Source: Salinihabitans flavidus (GTDB lineage: Bacteria > Pseudomonadota > Alphaproteobacteria > Rhodobacterales > Rhodobacteraceae). From it: a stretch of 64,000 bases of DNA. The first letter of the stretch is position 1; each line of letters starts with the position of its first letter. The stretch spans positions 248,001-312,000 of the forward strand of contig NZ_FODS01000001.1 of assembly GCF_900110425.1 (NCBI RefSeq), written 5' to 3'. Positions 34,437-42,557 of the stretch are shown piece by piece. The notes beneath the pieces are model-generated. The model was not told the DNA's origin and made no database searches. It saw only the letters and a program-made list of their open reading frames with translations. Both the position numbers and the translations under genes were made by a program.

Positions 34437-34525
34437 ACCTTCCCTCCGCCGGTCTTAACCGGTTCAGGTTCAACGGGTTCGCAAGATGTGCATCTCAGCC
34501 TTCGTCGAAGGCACCCCGAGGTGGT
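34437..34525 (-). ncRNA. TPP (thi-box) riboswitch upstream of thiB
   Basis: On the minus strand the aptamer has the diagnostic elements in order: CTCGGGGTGCC, then GGCTGAGATG, then GAACCCGTTGAACCTGA, then GGCGGAGGGAAGG. It lies about 49 bases before the thiB start. The expression platform is visible. The aptamer 3' strand GGCGGAG (34444-34450) is fully complementary to CTCCGCC at 34411-34417. An anti-ribosome-binding CTCCT (34424-34428) can pair with the AGGAG (34395-34399) of the thiB ribosome site. This suggests translation-level control with two competing folds. Confidence 0.92.
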
Positions 34526-34617
34526 GACAAACTTATTCATCCTCGGGGCCGAACACAAGTCCCGCACCCCCTGCGCCGCGACAACCGGACCGGCCCGCGC
34601 CATCGCCCACCGACGCG

Positions 34618-34667
34618 ATACCGACAAAATACCGACGTTTTACCGCATGGCGTTTTGCAGCGTTAAC
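34618..34667. repeat. 11-bp phased ATACCGAC array, copy A
   Basis: Head-to-tail units starting at 34618 (ATACCGAC), 34629 (ATACCGAC) and 34640 (TTACCGCA), exactly 11 bases apart, followed by GTTAAC at 34662-34667. It lies in the 385-base region between thiB and aroC, just upstream of aroC and downstream of the riboswitch start. It shares spacing and linker bases (AAA, GTT) with copy C and the GTT linker with copy B. No other feature was recognised in the remainder of this gap. Confidence 0.75.
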
Positions 34668-34773
34668 AACAGCTTGCGCCCGATTCGTGTCCGCCGCGCT
34701 CCCTGTGGCGTCCCCCAACCCTCTTGAGCCGCCCGCGCCGCCCCGCTAGACCGATTTGAAAGGAGCCCGCGCC

Positions 34774-35877
34774 ATGTCGATCAACACCTTCGGTCACCTC
34801 TTCCGCGTCACCACATGGGGCGAAAGCCACGGCCCCGCTCTCGGCGCCACGGTGGACGGCTGCCCGCCGAACGTGCCCCTCTCGGCAGAGGCGCTCCAGC
34901 ACTGGCTCGACAAGCGCCGCCCGGGGGTCAACAAGAACACCACCCAGCGGCAAGAGGCCGACGCGGTGCGGATTCTTTCGGGCGTTTTCAACGGAATGAC
35001 CACCGGAACCCCGATCCAGCTCATGATCGAGAACACCGACCAGCGCAGCCGCGACTACGGCGATATCGCCCACACCTTCCGCCCCGGTCACGCCGACATC
35101 ACCTATCACCTGAAATACGGCAACCGCGACTATCGCGGCGGCGGGCGTTCCTCGGCGCGCGAAACCGCCGCCCGAGTCGCCGCCGGCGGCATCGCCCGCG
35201 CCGCGCTGGACCACCTCGCGCCCGGCCTTGAAATCAAGGGCTACATGGTCGCGATGGGCGAAATGACCCTCGACCGCAGCCGCTTTGACCGCGACGCGAT
35301 CGACCGCAACGATTTCTGGCTTCCCGACGCGACATCCGCCCCGGAGTGGGAGGCTTACCTGCAAAAACTGCGCAAGAACCACGACTCCGTCGGCGCCATG
35401 ATCGAAGTCACCGCCCGCGGCGCGCCCGCCGGGTTGGGCGCGCCGGTCTATGGTAAGCTCGATACCGATCTGGCGGCCGCGATGATGTCGATCAACGCCG
35501 TCAAGGGCGTGGAAATCGGCGAGGGCATGGCCGCCGCCGGCCTCACCGGCACGGCCAACGCGGACGAGATTTTCATGGGCGAGGACGGGCCGGAGTTCTC
35601 CTCCAACCACTCCGGCGGCATCCTCGGCGGCATTTCCACCGGGCAGGAGATCGTGGTCCGCTTCGCGGTCAAGCCGACCTCCTCGATCCTGACCCCGCGC
35701 CGCTCGATCCGCACCGACGGCACCGCGACAGAGGTGATCACCAAGGGCCGCCACGATCCCTGCGTCGGTATCCGCGCCGTGCCCGTGGGCGAGGCGATGA
35801 TGGCCTGCGTCCTGCTCGATCACCTGCTGCTGCATCGCGGGCAGATTGGTGAAAATCAGGGGCATATCGGTCCGTAG
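34774..35877 (+). CDS. aroC: Chorismate synthase AroC
   Basis: Final enzyme of the shikimate pathway, converting 5-enolpyruvylshikimate-3-phosphate to chorismate with reduced FMN, 367 residues. Signatures are [19 protein letters not shown] near the start, [36 protein letters not shown] in the middle and the C-terminal [17 protein letters not shown] and [13 protein letters not shown]. The start ATG at 34774 has GAAAGGAG eight bases upstream; a TTG at 34756 is in frame but lacks a ribosome site. It is immediately followed (no gap) by an AEC-type transporter gene. Confidence 0.98.
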   Translation: MSINTFGHLFRVTTWGESHGPALGATVDGCPPNVPLSAEALQHWLDKRRPGVNKNTTQRQEADAVRILSGVFNGMTTGTPIQLMIENTDQRSRDYGDIAHTFRPGHADITYHLKYGNRDYRGGGRSSARETAARVAAGGIARAALDHLAPGLEIKGYMVAMGEMTLDRSRFDRDAIDRNDFWLPDATSAPEWEAYLQKLRKNHDSVGAMIEVTARGAPAGLGAPVYGKLDTDLAAAMMSINAVKGVEIGEGMAAAGLTGTANADEIFMGEDGPEFSSNHSGGILGGISTGQEIVVRFAVKPTSSILTPRRSIRTDGTATEVITKGRHDPCVGIRAVPVGEAMMACVLLDHLLLHRGQIGENQGHIGP

Positions 35878-36822
35878 ATGACCGCGATCCTTGGCATCAC
35901 CTTTCCCATCTACGCGCTGATCGCGCTGGGATATGTCATCGTCCACAAGGGCGTTTTCGAGGCCAGTGACATGCGGACGCTGGGCCGATACGTGCTCAAC
36001 CTCGCGCTGCCCGCCCTGCTGTTCACCGCCGTGGCCAAACGCGACGTGGCCGAGGTGTTTCAACCCGATTACATGCTGGTCTATGCCTTGGGCGGCCTTC
36101 TCACGGCGGCGCTGGCGTGGGGCGTTCTTACCCTTCAACGCACCGACCCGGCGCGCCGCGCGCTCGGCGTGATGGGCTCCATCTGTCCCAACAACGCCTT
36201 TGTCGGCTACCCGATCATGCTGCTGGCCTTTCCCGATCTGGCGGGCATGATCCTCGCGCTGAACTTTCTTGTGGAGAATATCCTGCTCGTCCCGCTAAGC
36301 CTTCTTCTGATGGAACTGGCGGCCGGCGGCGGCGGGCGCGGCCCCCTGCGCACGCTCGGCGGCATCCTGCTGGGCCTTGTGAAGATGCCGATGATCATCG
36401 GGCTGCTGGCCGGGCTGGCCGCCTCGCTCGTCGGTCTGACGATCCCCGGCCCGGTGGACCGGGTTCTGTCGATGCTTGCCACCTCCGCCGCCGCGCTCTC
36501 TCTCATCGTGATCGGCGGCTCTCTGGTGGGGCTGCCGCTGTCGGGCAATCGCGGGCTGGCGGCGCAGATCGTCGCGCTGAAGCTCATCGCGCAGCCCGCG
36601 CTTGTGGGGGCGGTGCTGCTCGCACTCACGGCTGTGGGCGCGGTCTCGCTCACCCCCGATCTGCGGGTGGCGGTGGTGCTCTCGGCGGCGATGCCGATGT
36701 TCGGAATCTACACGGTTCTGGCGCAGCGTCACGGCCTTGCCGGGGCCGCCTCTCTGGCGATGCTCGGCGCGACCACCGCCGCATTCGTGACGCTCAACGC
36801 CCTGCTCTATCTGCTGACCTGA
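35878..36822 (+). CDS. AEC-family (auxin efflux carrier-type) transporter
   Basis: 314 residues with about ten hydrophobic segments. The AEC family features are the N-terminal LGITFPIYALIALGYVIVHKG, then NLALPALLFTAVAK, the GSICPNNAFVGYPIMLLAFPD segment and the C-terminal LVGAVLLALTAVGAVSL. AEC transporters export or import small carboxylates or malonate; the substrate is not visible here. Its ATG directly follows the aroC stop, so it is co-transcribed with aroC. Confidence 0.85.
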   Translation: MTAILGITFPIYALIALGYVIVHKGVFEASDMRTLGRYVLNLALPALLFTAVAKRDVAEVFQPDYMLVYALGGLLTAALAWGVLTLQRTDPARRALGVMGSICPNNAFVGYPIMLLAFPDLAGMILALNFLVENILLVPLSLLLMELAAGGGGRGPLRTLGGILLGLVKMPMIIGLLAGLAASLVGLTIPGPVDRVLSMLATSAAALSLIVIGGSLVGLPLSGNRGLAAQIVALKLIAQPALVGAVLLALTAVGAVSLTPDLRVAVVLSAAMPMFGIYTVLAQRHGLAGAASLAMLGATTAAFVTLNALLYLLT

Positions 36823-36884
36823 CCGCCCTGCCGGCGCAAAAGGCAACGGTCGCCGTGGTAACGCTGCCCCTGAGGGCCTGTTTT

Positions 36885-36934
36885 CGGTATTCGATACCGA
36901 CGCAATACCGACGTTTTACCGACGTGATACCGAA
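36885..36934. repeat. 11-bp phased ATACCGAC array, copy B
   Basis: Units start at 36894 (ATACCGAC), 36905 (ATACCGAC), 36916 (TTACCGAC) and 36927 (ATACCGAA), all 11 bases apart. An inverted unit (TTCGGTAT, 36885-36892) precedes them and forms CGGTAT-TCG-ATACCG. GTTAAC follows at 36961-36966. It lies between the convergent AEC and GT2 genes, not in an obvious promoter. Confidence 0.75.
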
Positions 36935-36973
36935 ACCGGGTTTTTCCGCAAAATCAGCGTGTTAACCCGGTTT
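36933..36973. terminator. Inverted repeat between convergent AEC-transporter and glycosyltransferase genes
   Basis: AAACCGGGTT (36933-36942) and AACCCGGTTT (36964-36973) are perfect 10-base inverted arms with a 21-base loop; the GTTAAC of repeat copy B falls at the inner edge of the second arm. T runs flank the stem on both sides (short). It likely ends transcription from both converging genes. Confidence 0.45.
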
Positions 36974-36978
36974 TCGAA

Positions 36979-38766
36979 TCACCTGTCCGAAACCGACGAT
37001 GTGCGCGAAATCACCACCGCTTCGGCGATGGTCCGCTCGCTGTCCTCGCCCGGATGCCGCGCCCCCCGGCGATAGCGCTCCGCCGCCGGCCCGATCAGCA
37101 CGATCCGCTTCACCCCGTCCAGCGCAAGCTGCCCCACAAGCCGCCCGATATCGGCCTGACTGGCGCGGATCACATCCGGCGCCACCACCTCCGTCAGCGC
37201 GTTCACCGCCCGCACCGTCGCGGCATCGTCCTTGCCCACAACGGGGCGCTCATCCACCCCCAGACGCGGGCCGAACGACAGCTTGTTGTGCGCCATCACC
37301 TGCCGCATCACCGCAAGGCGCGAGGGCGTATCCTCTTGAACAAGAAGCGAAGTTTTCTCCTGCGTCAGGCAGGTCAGCAGCGACAGGAACCCGATCCCGG
37401 CGCCAAGATCCAGCACTCGCTCGCCGTCTTCGATGAAGCGGTCGTTGAACCGCGCAAGCCGCCGCTGATACTTCCCCCGCATCACCTGATCGAGAGTATT
37501 CTGCGCGAAGATCCGCACGTCGGCGGGCAATTCAAGGCCATGGTTGGGCACCCATTCCACTGTCGCCTCCGCCGACAGGTCGATCTCTCCCGGCACAAAG
37601 CCGTCGCCGCCCTCGGTCACATCCGCGAACTCCGGCGCAGGCTTGCGGCGCCGCTCGCTGGCCGGTCGGGCGGCGTTCTTCTGCTCCACCTCCGACATCA
37701 GCGCGGCGATCTTCTCGGGGTCTCGGGGTTTGGGCGGCTTGGCCGAAATCTGCGTGATCGGGATCTTGGACGCCTCGATCAGGGACGCCTTAAGCTCCTG
37801 ATACCCTTCTGTTTTCCGGTATTCGTCAAGCCGCTTTTCGACACGTTCCAACGCGGCGTAATGCAACTCCGACAGCACCGGATCGGTCAAAAGCTCCGCC
37901 ATGATCGCCTTCGTTTTCCCAGCATAGCGCAGGATCTTGTCGTCCCGCACCTCGTTGCGATCCTGAAGCGCCCAGTAGTCGGCGTTATACTTGTCCTTCT
38001 TGTTATTCACGTTGCCGCGAAACTTGCGAATGGCATAGCTGTCCACGGACTTCACCGCATAGTGGTTCATCTGCGCCCACTGATAGCCCACAGTCCGCCG
38101 GATCGACCGCCAGCCGCGGAACTTGAAATACTCCTCCATCGGCTGACCGGAGCCATTAAGCCATTTGATTGTCTCGGGAAAGTCGGTCTTGAGATGCTTG
38201 GCCTTGATCGACGGGCGGTGAATCCCGAGCTTCCAGTAATGCGGGTCGAACCTGAACAGCGTCTTGACCCCCCAGCCCTTGTTCCATGTCGGCGGCGCGG
38301 CATAAAGATACTGCTCCGTCACCGGCTCCCGGCTCCAGTCCACGACATTGCCGGACCCGAAAATCCGCCATGTGATCACGATGCCATTCGCATCCCCCGC
38401 CGCATCCAGCATGGAATCGAGCGTGCCATCGCCATGGTTGATGCAGAGGAACTCATCGGCATCGAACAAAAGCACCCAATCGGCCTCACCCACCAGCGGT
38501 TCGACCTGCGCGTGCTTGATCGCGGACGGCTGCGGCTTCACCCCTTCGGGGATCACGTTGCGACGGTGATAGCCCAGTCCAAGCTCTTCCAGCCGGATCA
38601 GCATGTCATCGGTGCCGTCGGTGCAATCGTTTGTATAGACTAGGATTTTCGTGAAACCCACGGCCAGATGATGGGCACACCACTCCAACAGGAACGGCGC
38701 CTCGTCCTTCATCATCGACACCGCCAGAAGCTCCCCGTGGCGGCTTTTGTGAGGTTTGAGGTTCAC
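36979..38766 (-). CDS. GT2-like glycosyltransferase with C-terminal methyltransferase-like domain
   Basis: 595 residues from GTG at 38766, chosen because AAGGGGG lies five bases upstream; the longer in-frame start overlaps the preceding gene. Residues about 10-260 are a glycosyltransferase: MMKDEAPFLLEWCAHHLAVGFTKILVYTNDCTDGTDD, with the metal-binding FDADEF. Residues about 450-560 contain a SAM-type motif VLDLGAGIGFLSLLTCLTQ followed by LVQEDTPSRLAVMRQVMAHNKL, like a small-molecule methyltransferase. The fusion suggests that the sugar or its terminus is methylated. It is in the same direction as the GT32-like gene 14 bases upstream. Confidence 0.8.
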   Translation of the reverse strand: MNLKPHKSRHGELLAVSMMKDEAPFLLEWCAHHLAVGFTKILVYTNDCTDGTDDMLIRLEELGLGYHRRNVIPEGVKPQPSAIKHAQVEPLVGEADWVLLFDADEFLCINHGDGTLDSMLDAAGDANGIVITWRIFGSGNVVDWSREPVTEQYLYAAPPTWNKGWGVKTLFRFDPHYWKLGIHRPSIKAKHLKTDFPETIKWLNGSGQPMEEYFKFRGWRSIRRTVGYQWAQMNHYAVKSVDSYAIRKFRGNVNNKKDKYNADYWALQDRNEVRDDKILRYAGKTKAIMAELLTDPVLSELHYAALERVEKRLDEYRKTEGYQELKASLIEASKIPITQISAKPPKPRDPEKIAALMSEVEQKNAARPASERRRKPAPEFADVTEGGDGFVPGEIDLSAEATVEWVPNHGLELPADVRIFAQNTLDQVMRGKYQRRLARFNDRFIEDGERVLDLGAGIGFLSLLTCLTQEKTSLLVQEDTPSRLAVMRQVMAHNKLSFGPRLGVDERPVVGKDDAATVRAVNALTEVVAPDVIRASQADIGRLVGQLALDGVKRIVLIGPAAERYRRGARHPGEDSERTIAEAVVISRTSSVSDR

Positions 38767-38780
38767 GCGAACCCCCTTGG

Positions 38781-39587
38781 TTATTTCAGCGCCTGCGACG
38801 GGTCGATGCCGATCTTCTCGCACATCCGCGCGGCATAGGAACCCGGCGGCGGCACATGTTTTTCCCACCATGGTTTGGTGCCGTTCGTGTAAAGATGCAC
38901 CGATAGTGTATTGTCGGTAAAATGCCCCTCCACGTTGCCATGCGGGTCATAAAAGATATCGTTGAGCTGGAAGGGCACCGGATAGAGCACATCACGCGGC
39001 AGCGCCTTTTCGAACTGCCCCGCCTGCTTGGCGAACCACGTGAACGCCTGCGGGCCAAAGGCCGTCCGCTCCGCCTTGTAGATGCGCGCGGCATGGCTCA
39101 GCGTCGGGTCGGCCTTGTCGTATTTCCTGCGCTGGTTCTTGTTCCACCATGGCGGGTAATCCGGCAGGTTGTCGTAATAATCCAGTAGCTGATCCATCAT
39201 CTCGCACTCCCGCGGCAGTGCGACCACCCCGCAGTTGAGCGCCCCTGACAGGCCGTGCTCTCCGAAAATATACTCCTGATCGTCGGGAAAGGGTTGATGG
39301 CAGAAGGCATCGCAGTCGATCCAGATCGCCCCGGTCTCCCGGATCATTTTGTAGCGAAAAACATTCGACAGGAAAGATGCGCTCGTGGTCGCCACAAGAT
39401 CCATGTCGATCTGCATGATATCGGACGCGGGCCGCACCTCGACCCCTTCGGGTGCATTCTGCACATCATCAGTGCAGTAAAGCGTCGTGGGATGCCCTGC
39501 CTCGACATGACTCTTGAGACACAACTGATTGAGATAGTGGAGCTTTTCACCAATCCACAGCGACGCTACCGGACGTCGTTCACTCAT
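38781..39587 (-). CDS. GT32-like capsular glycosyltransferase
   Basis: 268 residues from ATG at 39587 (AAAGGG-type ribosome site upstream). WIGEKLHYLNQLCLKSHVEAGHPTTLYCTDD is the N-terminal strand-loop-helix of DXD sugar transferases, then SASFLSNVFRYKMIRETGAIWIDCDAFCHQPF has the D-x-D metal motif (DCD). The C-terminal part contains FTWFAKQAGQFEKALPRDVLYPVPF. It is not membrane-spanning. It acts with the following GT2-methyltransferase gene; the product is probably a surface glycan. Confidence 0.75.
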   Translation of the reverse strand: MSERRPVASLWIGEKLHYLNQLCLKSHVEAGHPTTLYCTDDVQNAPEGVEVRPASDIMQIDMDLVATTSASFLSNVFRYKMIRETGAIWIDCDAFCHQPFPDDQEYIFGEHGLSGALNCGVVALPRECEMMDQLLDYYDNLPDYPPWWNKNQRRKYDKADPTLSHAARIYKAERTAFGPQAFTWFAKQAGQFEKALPRDVLYPVPFQLNDIFYDPHGNVEGHFTDNTLSVHLYTNGTKPWWEKHVPPPGSYAARMCEKIGIDPSQALK

Positions 39588-39716
39588 AACCTGCCCTTTC
39601 CTCTCGACACATTGGGATGCGTTCGTCTTTGGGCGCACGATACAGGGGTTGTTGAAGCCTTGTAAACATCCGCCCGGGCCCTGCCCGCCATCCTTATCAG
39701 CGATATCCGTCAAGAG

Positions 39717-39745
39717 TTGCAAGTTGACAGGCAAGCCTCTATTTC
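39717..39745 (+). promoter_or_regulatory. Weak sigma70-like promoter candidate before the exonuclease gene
   Basis: TTGCAA (39717-39722), 17-base spacer and TATTTC (39740-39745), about 42 bases before the start codon at 39787. Matches to the -35/-10 consensus are partial. The 199-base divergent gap also contains the GT32-like gene's 5' end. Confidence 0.25.
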
Positions 39746-39786
39746 CCGTGCAGTATCGGCAAACGGACAGGCAAGGGCGGCGCACC

Positions 39787-40398
39787 GTGGCGAACCATCT
39801 TTATCAAGGCGATCTGCCCGACAACCTCGACCTCGGCCCGATCGTGGCCATCGACTGTGAAACCATGGGGCTTAACCCGCATCGCGACCGGCTCTGCGTG
39901 ATTCAGATGTCCGGCGGCGACGGCAACGCGCATATGGTGCAGGTGGCAAAGGGTCAGACGCAGGCACCGAACCTGTGCCGCATGCTCGAAGATCCCAATG
40001 TTCTCAAGCTCTTTCACTTCGGCCGGTTCGATATCGCCGCGCTCTATCATGCCTTCGGTGCGCTGGCCGCGCCGGTCTACTGCACCAAGATCGCGTCGAA
40101 ACTCGTGCGCACCTATACCGACAGGCACGGGCTCAAGAACCTGCTGCAAGAGCTTCTGGGCTTGGATATATCCAAGATGCAGCAGATGAGCGACTGGGGC
40201 GCCGAAACCCTGACCGCGGCGCAGCTCGACTATGCCGCCTCCGACGTGCTCTATCTGCACGACCTGCGCACGGCGCTCAACGCCATGCTGGAACGTGAAG
40301 GTCGGACAGAGCTGGCGCAGGCCTGTTTTGACTTCCTGCCGATGCGGGCCAGACTCGATCTGACGGGCTGGCCGGAAATCGATATTTTCGCACACTGA
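39787..40398 (+). CDS. Ribonuclease D-like 3'-5' exonuclease
   Basis: 203 residues, DEDD-type exonuclease domain only (no HRDC domain, so shorter than E. coli RNase D). Motifs: exo I DCETMGL (Asp-x-Glu), exo II FHFGRFDIAAL (Asp), and exo III YAASDVLYLHDL (Tyr-x3-Asp). GTG at 39787 was chosen since AAGGGCGG precedes it and the domain starts nearby. It lies upstream of lptC-lptA-lptB in the same direction; RNase D-like genes often precede lptC in alphaproteobacteria. It processes 3' ends of RNA. Confidence 0.88.
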   Translation: MANHLYQGDLPDNLDLGPIVAIDCETMGLNPHRDRLCVIQMSGGDGNAHMVQVAKGQTQAPNLCRMLEDPNVLKLFHFGRFDIAALYHAFGALAAPVYCTKIASKLVRTYTDRHGLKNLLQELLGLDISKMQQMSDWGAETLTAAQLDYAASDVLYLHDLRTALNAMLEREGRTELAQACFDFLPMRARLDLTGWPEIDIFAH

Positions 40399-40443
40399 AA
40401 GGCACCCCCGGCCTGACCCTTGCAAATGCCGGGACACGAGAGA

Positions 40444-41058
40444 ATGAAGGAAACCGGGCTGACATATTCGCGCGTGATCGCCTGGCTGAAGATCCTTCTG
40501 CCGATCGCCGCACTGACACTTCTGTCGACCCTGTTTCTCTTTTCGCGCAATGTCGATCCCACCGCCTCGATTCCCTTTACCGAATTCGATCTCGAAGAGC
40601 GCGCCCGCGAGCAACGGGTCACCTCGCCCTATTTTTCTGGCAGGTCACGCGATGGGCACCTCATCTCGCTCTCCGCCGACTCCGCCAGACCCGACCCGGA
40701 TCAATCCGGCGTAACCCTCGCAGAAAAGGTCGAAACCCATATCGAGTTCGCGGACGGGGCTGAGATCGGATTTTTCGCCGACACCGGCAGGATGGACAGC
40801 CAGGGCCAGGGCCAGATCCTGACTCTGTCCGGCGCAGTGCGGATTGAATCCTCGACGGGCTACGTCATCAAGACCGACCAACTGATCACCGATCTGCAAA
40901 AGGCCGAAGCGATCAGTGAGGGCGAGATCACCGGAACCGGACCGGCTGGCCGCTTCACCGCGGGCCGGGCCGAGCTGACGCAGGATGCCGAAACGAACGA
41001 GATGTATTTGGTTTTCACAAATGGAGTGAAGCTGATATACACACCCGAGAAAAAATGA
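40444..41058 (+). CDS. lptC: LPS export ABC transporter periplasmic anchor LptC
   Basis: 204 residues with one N-terminal membrane segment (about 15-35, IAWLKILLPIAALTLLSTLFLF) and a beta-jellyroll periplasmic domain (about 70-200). It bridges LptBFG and LptA for LPS transport. The start at 40444 (MKETGLTYSRVIAW) gives a typical short cytosolic tail. It overlaps lptA by four bases. LptF/LptG are not in the window, as usual for this order. Confidence 0.9.
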   Translation: MKETGLTYSRVIAWLKILLPIAALTLLSTLFLFSRNVDPTASIPFTEFDLEERAREQRVTSPYFSGRSRDGHLISLSADSARPDPDQSGVTLAEKVETHIEFADGAEIGFFADTGRMDSQGQGQILTLSGAVRIESSTGYVIKTDQLITDLQKAEAISEGEITGTGPAGRFTAGRAELTQDAETNEMYLVFTNGVKLIYTPEKK

Positions 41059-41555
41059 GGTCGTCCGTGTTCATCACCCGTGTGTTATCCATCGCCCTTC
41101 TGTCGATGCTCCCGTTTCTGGCCTCTGCGCAGGGCTTCGAGGTTGCCTTCGGTGACGTGCAGCAGGATCCCGACACCCCGGTCGAAGTCACAGCCGACAG
41201 TCTTTCTGTCAATCAGAAGGACGGCAGCGCCACCTTCACCGGCAATGTGTTGATCGGGCAGGGAGAGATGCGGATTTCGGCCCCCGTCGTCGACGTGTTC
41301 TACAACGAGGACACAAGCGGGATTTCCAAACTTATCGCACGCGGAGGCGTGACCGTTGTCAGCGGCGAAGACGCCGCCGAGTCCGATGACGCGGAATATG
41401 ATCTCGACAACGGCATGATCCGCATGTCCGGCAACGTTCTTCTGACTCAGGGTGACAACACCGTCAGTTCCGACAACATGGTGTTCGATATCGACGCCGG
41501 CACTGCCCAGATGACCGGGCGGGTGAAGACGATCCTCCGCCCAGAGGGCAACTGA
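41055..41555 (+). CDS. lptA: LPS transport periplasmic protein LptA
   Basis: 166 residues with a signal peptide (SVFITRVLSIALLSMLPFLASA) and an OstA-like domain: PVEVTADSLSVNQKDGSATFTGNVLIGQGEMRI, then SDDAEYDLDNGMIRMSGNVLLTQGDNTVSSDNM, repeated beta units that bind lipid A chains. It bridges LptC and LptD. It overlaps lptC (ATGA) and lptB (TGATG). Confidence 0.94.
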   Translation: MRSSVFITRVLSIALLSMLPFLASAQGFEVAFGDVQQDPDTPVEVTADSLSVNQKDGSATFTGNVLIGQGEMRISAPVVDVFYNEDTSGISKLIARGGVTVVSGEDAAESDDAEYDLDNGMIRMSGNVLLTQGDNTVSSDNMVFDIDAGTAQMTGRVKTILRPEGN

Positions 41556-42313
41556 TGGCACAGCCCGATTTGACCGTGACCGACGGAAGTTCCGGCCTGC
41601 GCATTTCGCACCTGCGCAAAGGCTATCGCAAGCGCGTGGTGATCCGCGATTTCAGCATGGAACTCAACCGGGGCGAAGTGGTGGCGCTGCTCGGTCCCAA
41701 TGGCTGTGGCAAGACCACGACTTTCTATGCCGTCGCCGGGCTGATCCTGCCCGAAGGCGGAACTGTCACGATCGACGGGCGAAACGTGACCTCGATGCCC
41801 ATGTATCGCCGCGCCAAACTTGGCATCGGCTATCTGCCGCAGGAGATGTCGATTTTCCGCGGGCTCAATGTTGAGGACAACATTATCGCCATCCTCGACA
41901 TCACCGAGAAGGATCGCCATAAACGCCGCGAGCGGCTGGAGGAGTTGCTGAGCGATTTCTCCATAGAGCACTTGCGCCGCGCCCCGGCGCTTGCCCTGTC
42001 CGGCGGGGAACGTCGGCGAGTCGAGATCGCCCGCTGCCTTGCCGCCAACCCGCGCTATCTCCTGCTCGACGAACCCTTCGCCGGGGTAGATCCAATCTCG
42101 GTTGGCGACATCCGGCATCTGGTGACTGATCTGAAAAAGCGCGGGATTGGCGTTCTGATCACTGACCACAATGTTCGCGAAACTCTGGAGATCGTGGACC
42201 GCGCCTATATCCTGCACGATGGCAAGGTTCTGATGTCCGGCACACCCGGAGAGGTGGTCGAAAATGAAAACGTGCGCCGAGTCTATCTTGGCGACGATTT
42301 CCGGATTTCCTGA
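41555..42313 (+). CDS. lptB: LPS export ABC transporter ATPase LptB
   Basis: 252-residue ATPase of the LptB2FG complex. Walker A GPNGCGKTTTFYAVAG, Q-loop YLPQEMSIFRGLNVEDN, signature LSGGERRRVEIARCLA, Walker B YLLLDEPFAGVDP, then the H-loop ITDHN. It directly follows lptA. In most proteobacteria rpoN comes next; here it is absent and hpf follows after 244 bases. Confidence 0.97.
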   Translation: MAQPDLTVTDGSSGLRISHLRKGYRKRVVIRDFSMELNRGEVVALLGPNGCGKTTTFYAVAGLILPEGGTVTIDGRNVTSMPMYRRAKLGIGYLPQEMSIFRGLNVEDNIIAILDITEKDRHKRRERLEELLSDFSIEHLRRAPALALSGGERRRVEIARCLAANPRYLLLDEPFAGVDPISVGDIRHLVTDLKKRGIGVLITDHNVRETLEIVDRAYILHDGKVLMSGTPGEVVENENVRRVYLGDDFRIS

Positions 42314-42505
42314 CGTCGTTCAATTTCGCGACAGGCAAGACGGAAGTTTGATTCACAACATTGACAAGCCCGCAGTGTGTGTCCTCAAATAGAACCATGA
42401 CACGAATGGAACTCGCCCCGCTGATTGTCGCGGATTTTCCTTCAAGTCCCGTTTCCGGGCAGACTCTGGACGTGTCTTATTTCAGCATTCGGACCTGAGC
42501 CACCC

Positions 42506-42520
42506 CGGCGCCCCGCGCCG
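42506..42520 (+). other. Hairpin in the hpf leader and preceding 244-base intergenic gap
   Basis: CGGCGC-CCC-GCGCCG is a perfect 6-base stem in the hpf 5' region. The whole gap 42314-42557 also has TTGACA at 42361-42366 with TCAAAT 18 bases on (weak promoter, 42385-42390), and a 33-codon open frame 42397-42498 with no recognisable ribosome site. No RNA family was recognised. Confidence 0.3.
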
Positions 42521-42557
42521 AGGGTACGGTCCGGCATGTTACCGCAAAGGAGACAGG

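Noticed and set aside
34618-34647. CRISPR-like reading of the ATACCGAC repeats
   Set aside because: Units of 8 bases with 3-base linkers are far too short for repeat-spacer arrays, and no cas genes are present.
34663-36138. Minus-strand open frame of about 491 codons opposite aroC
   Set aside because: aroC and the AEC gene explain the region; the antisense product is low-complexity.
37054-38643. Plus-strand open frame of about 529 codons opposite the GT2-methyltransferase
   Set aside because: Shadow of the minus-strand gene, which has DxD and SAM motifs.
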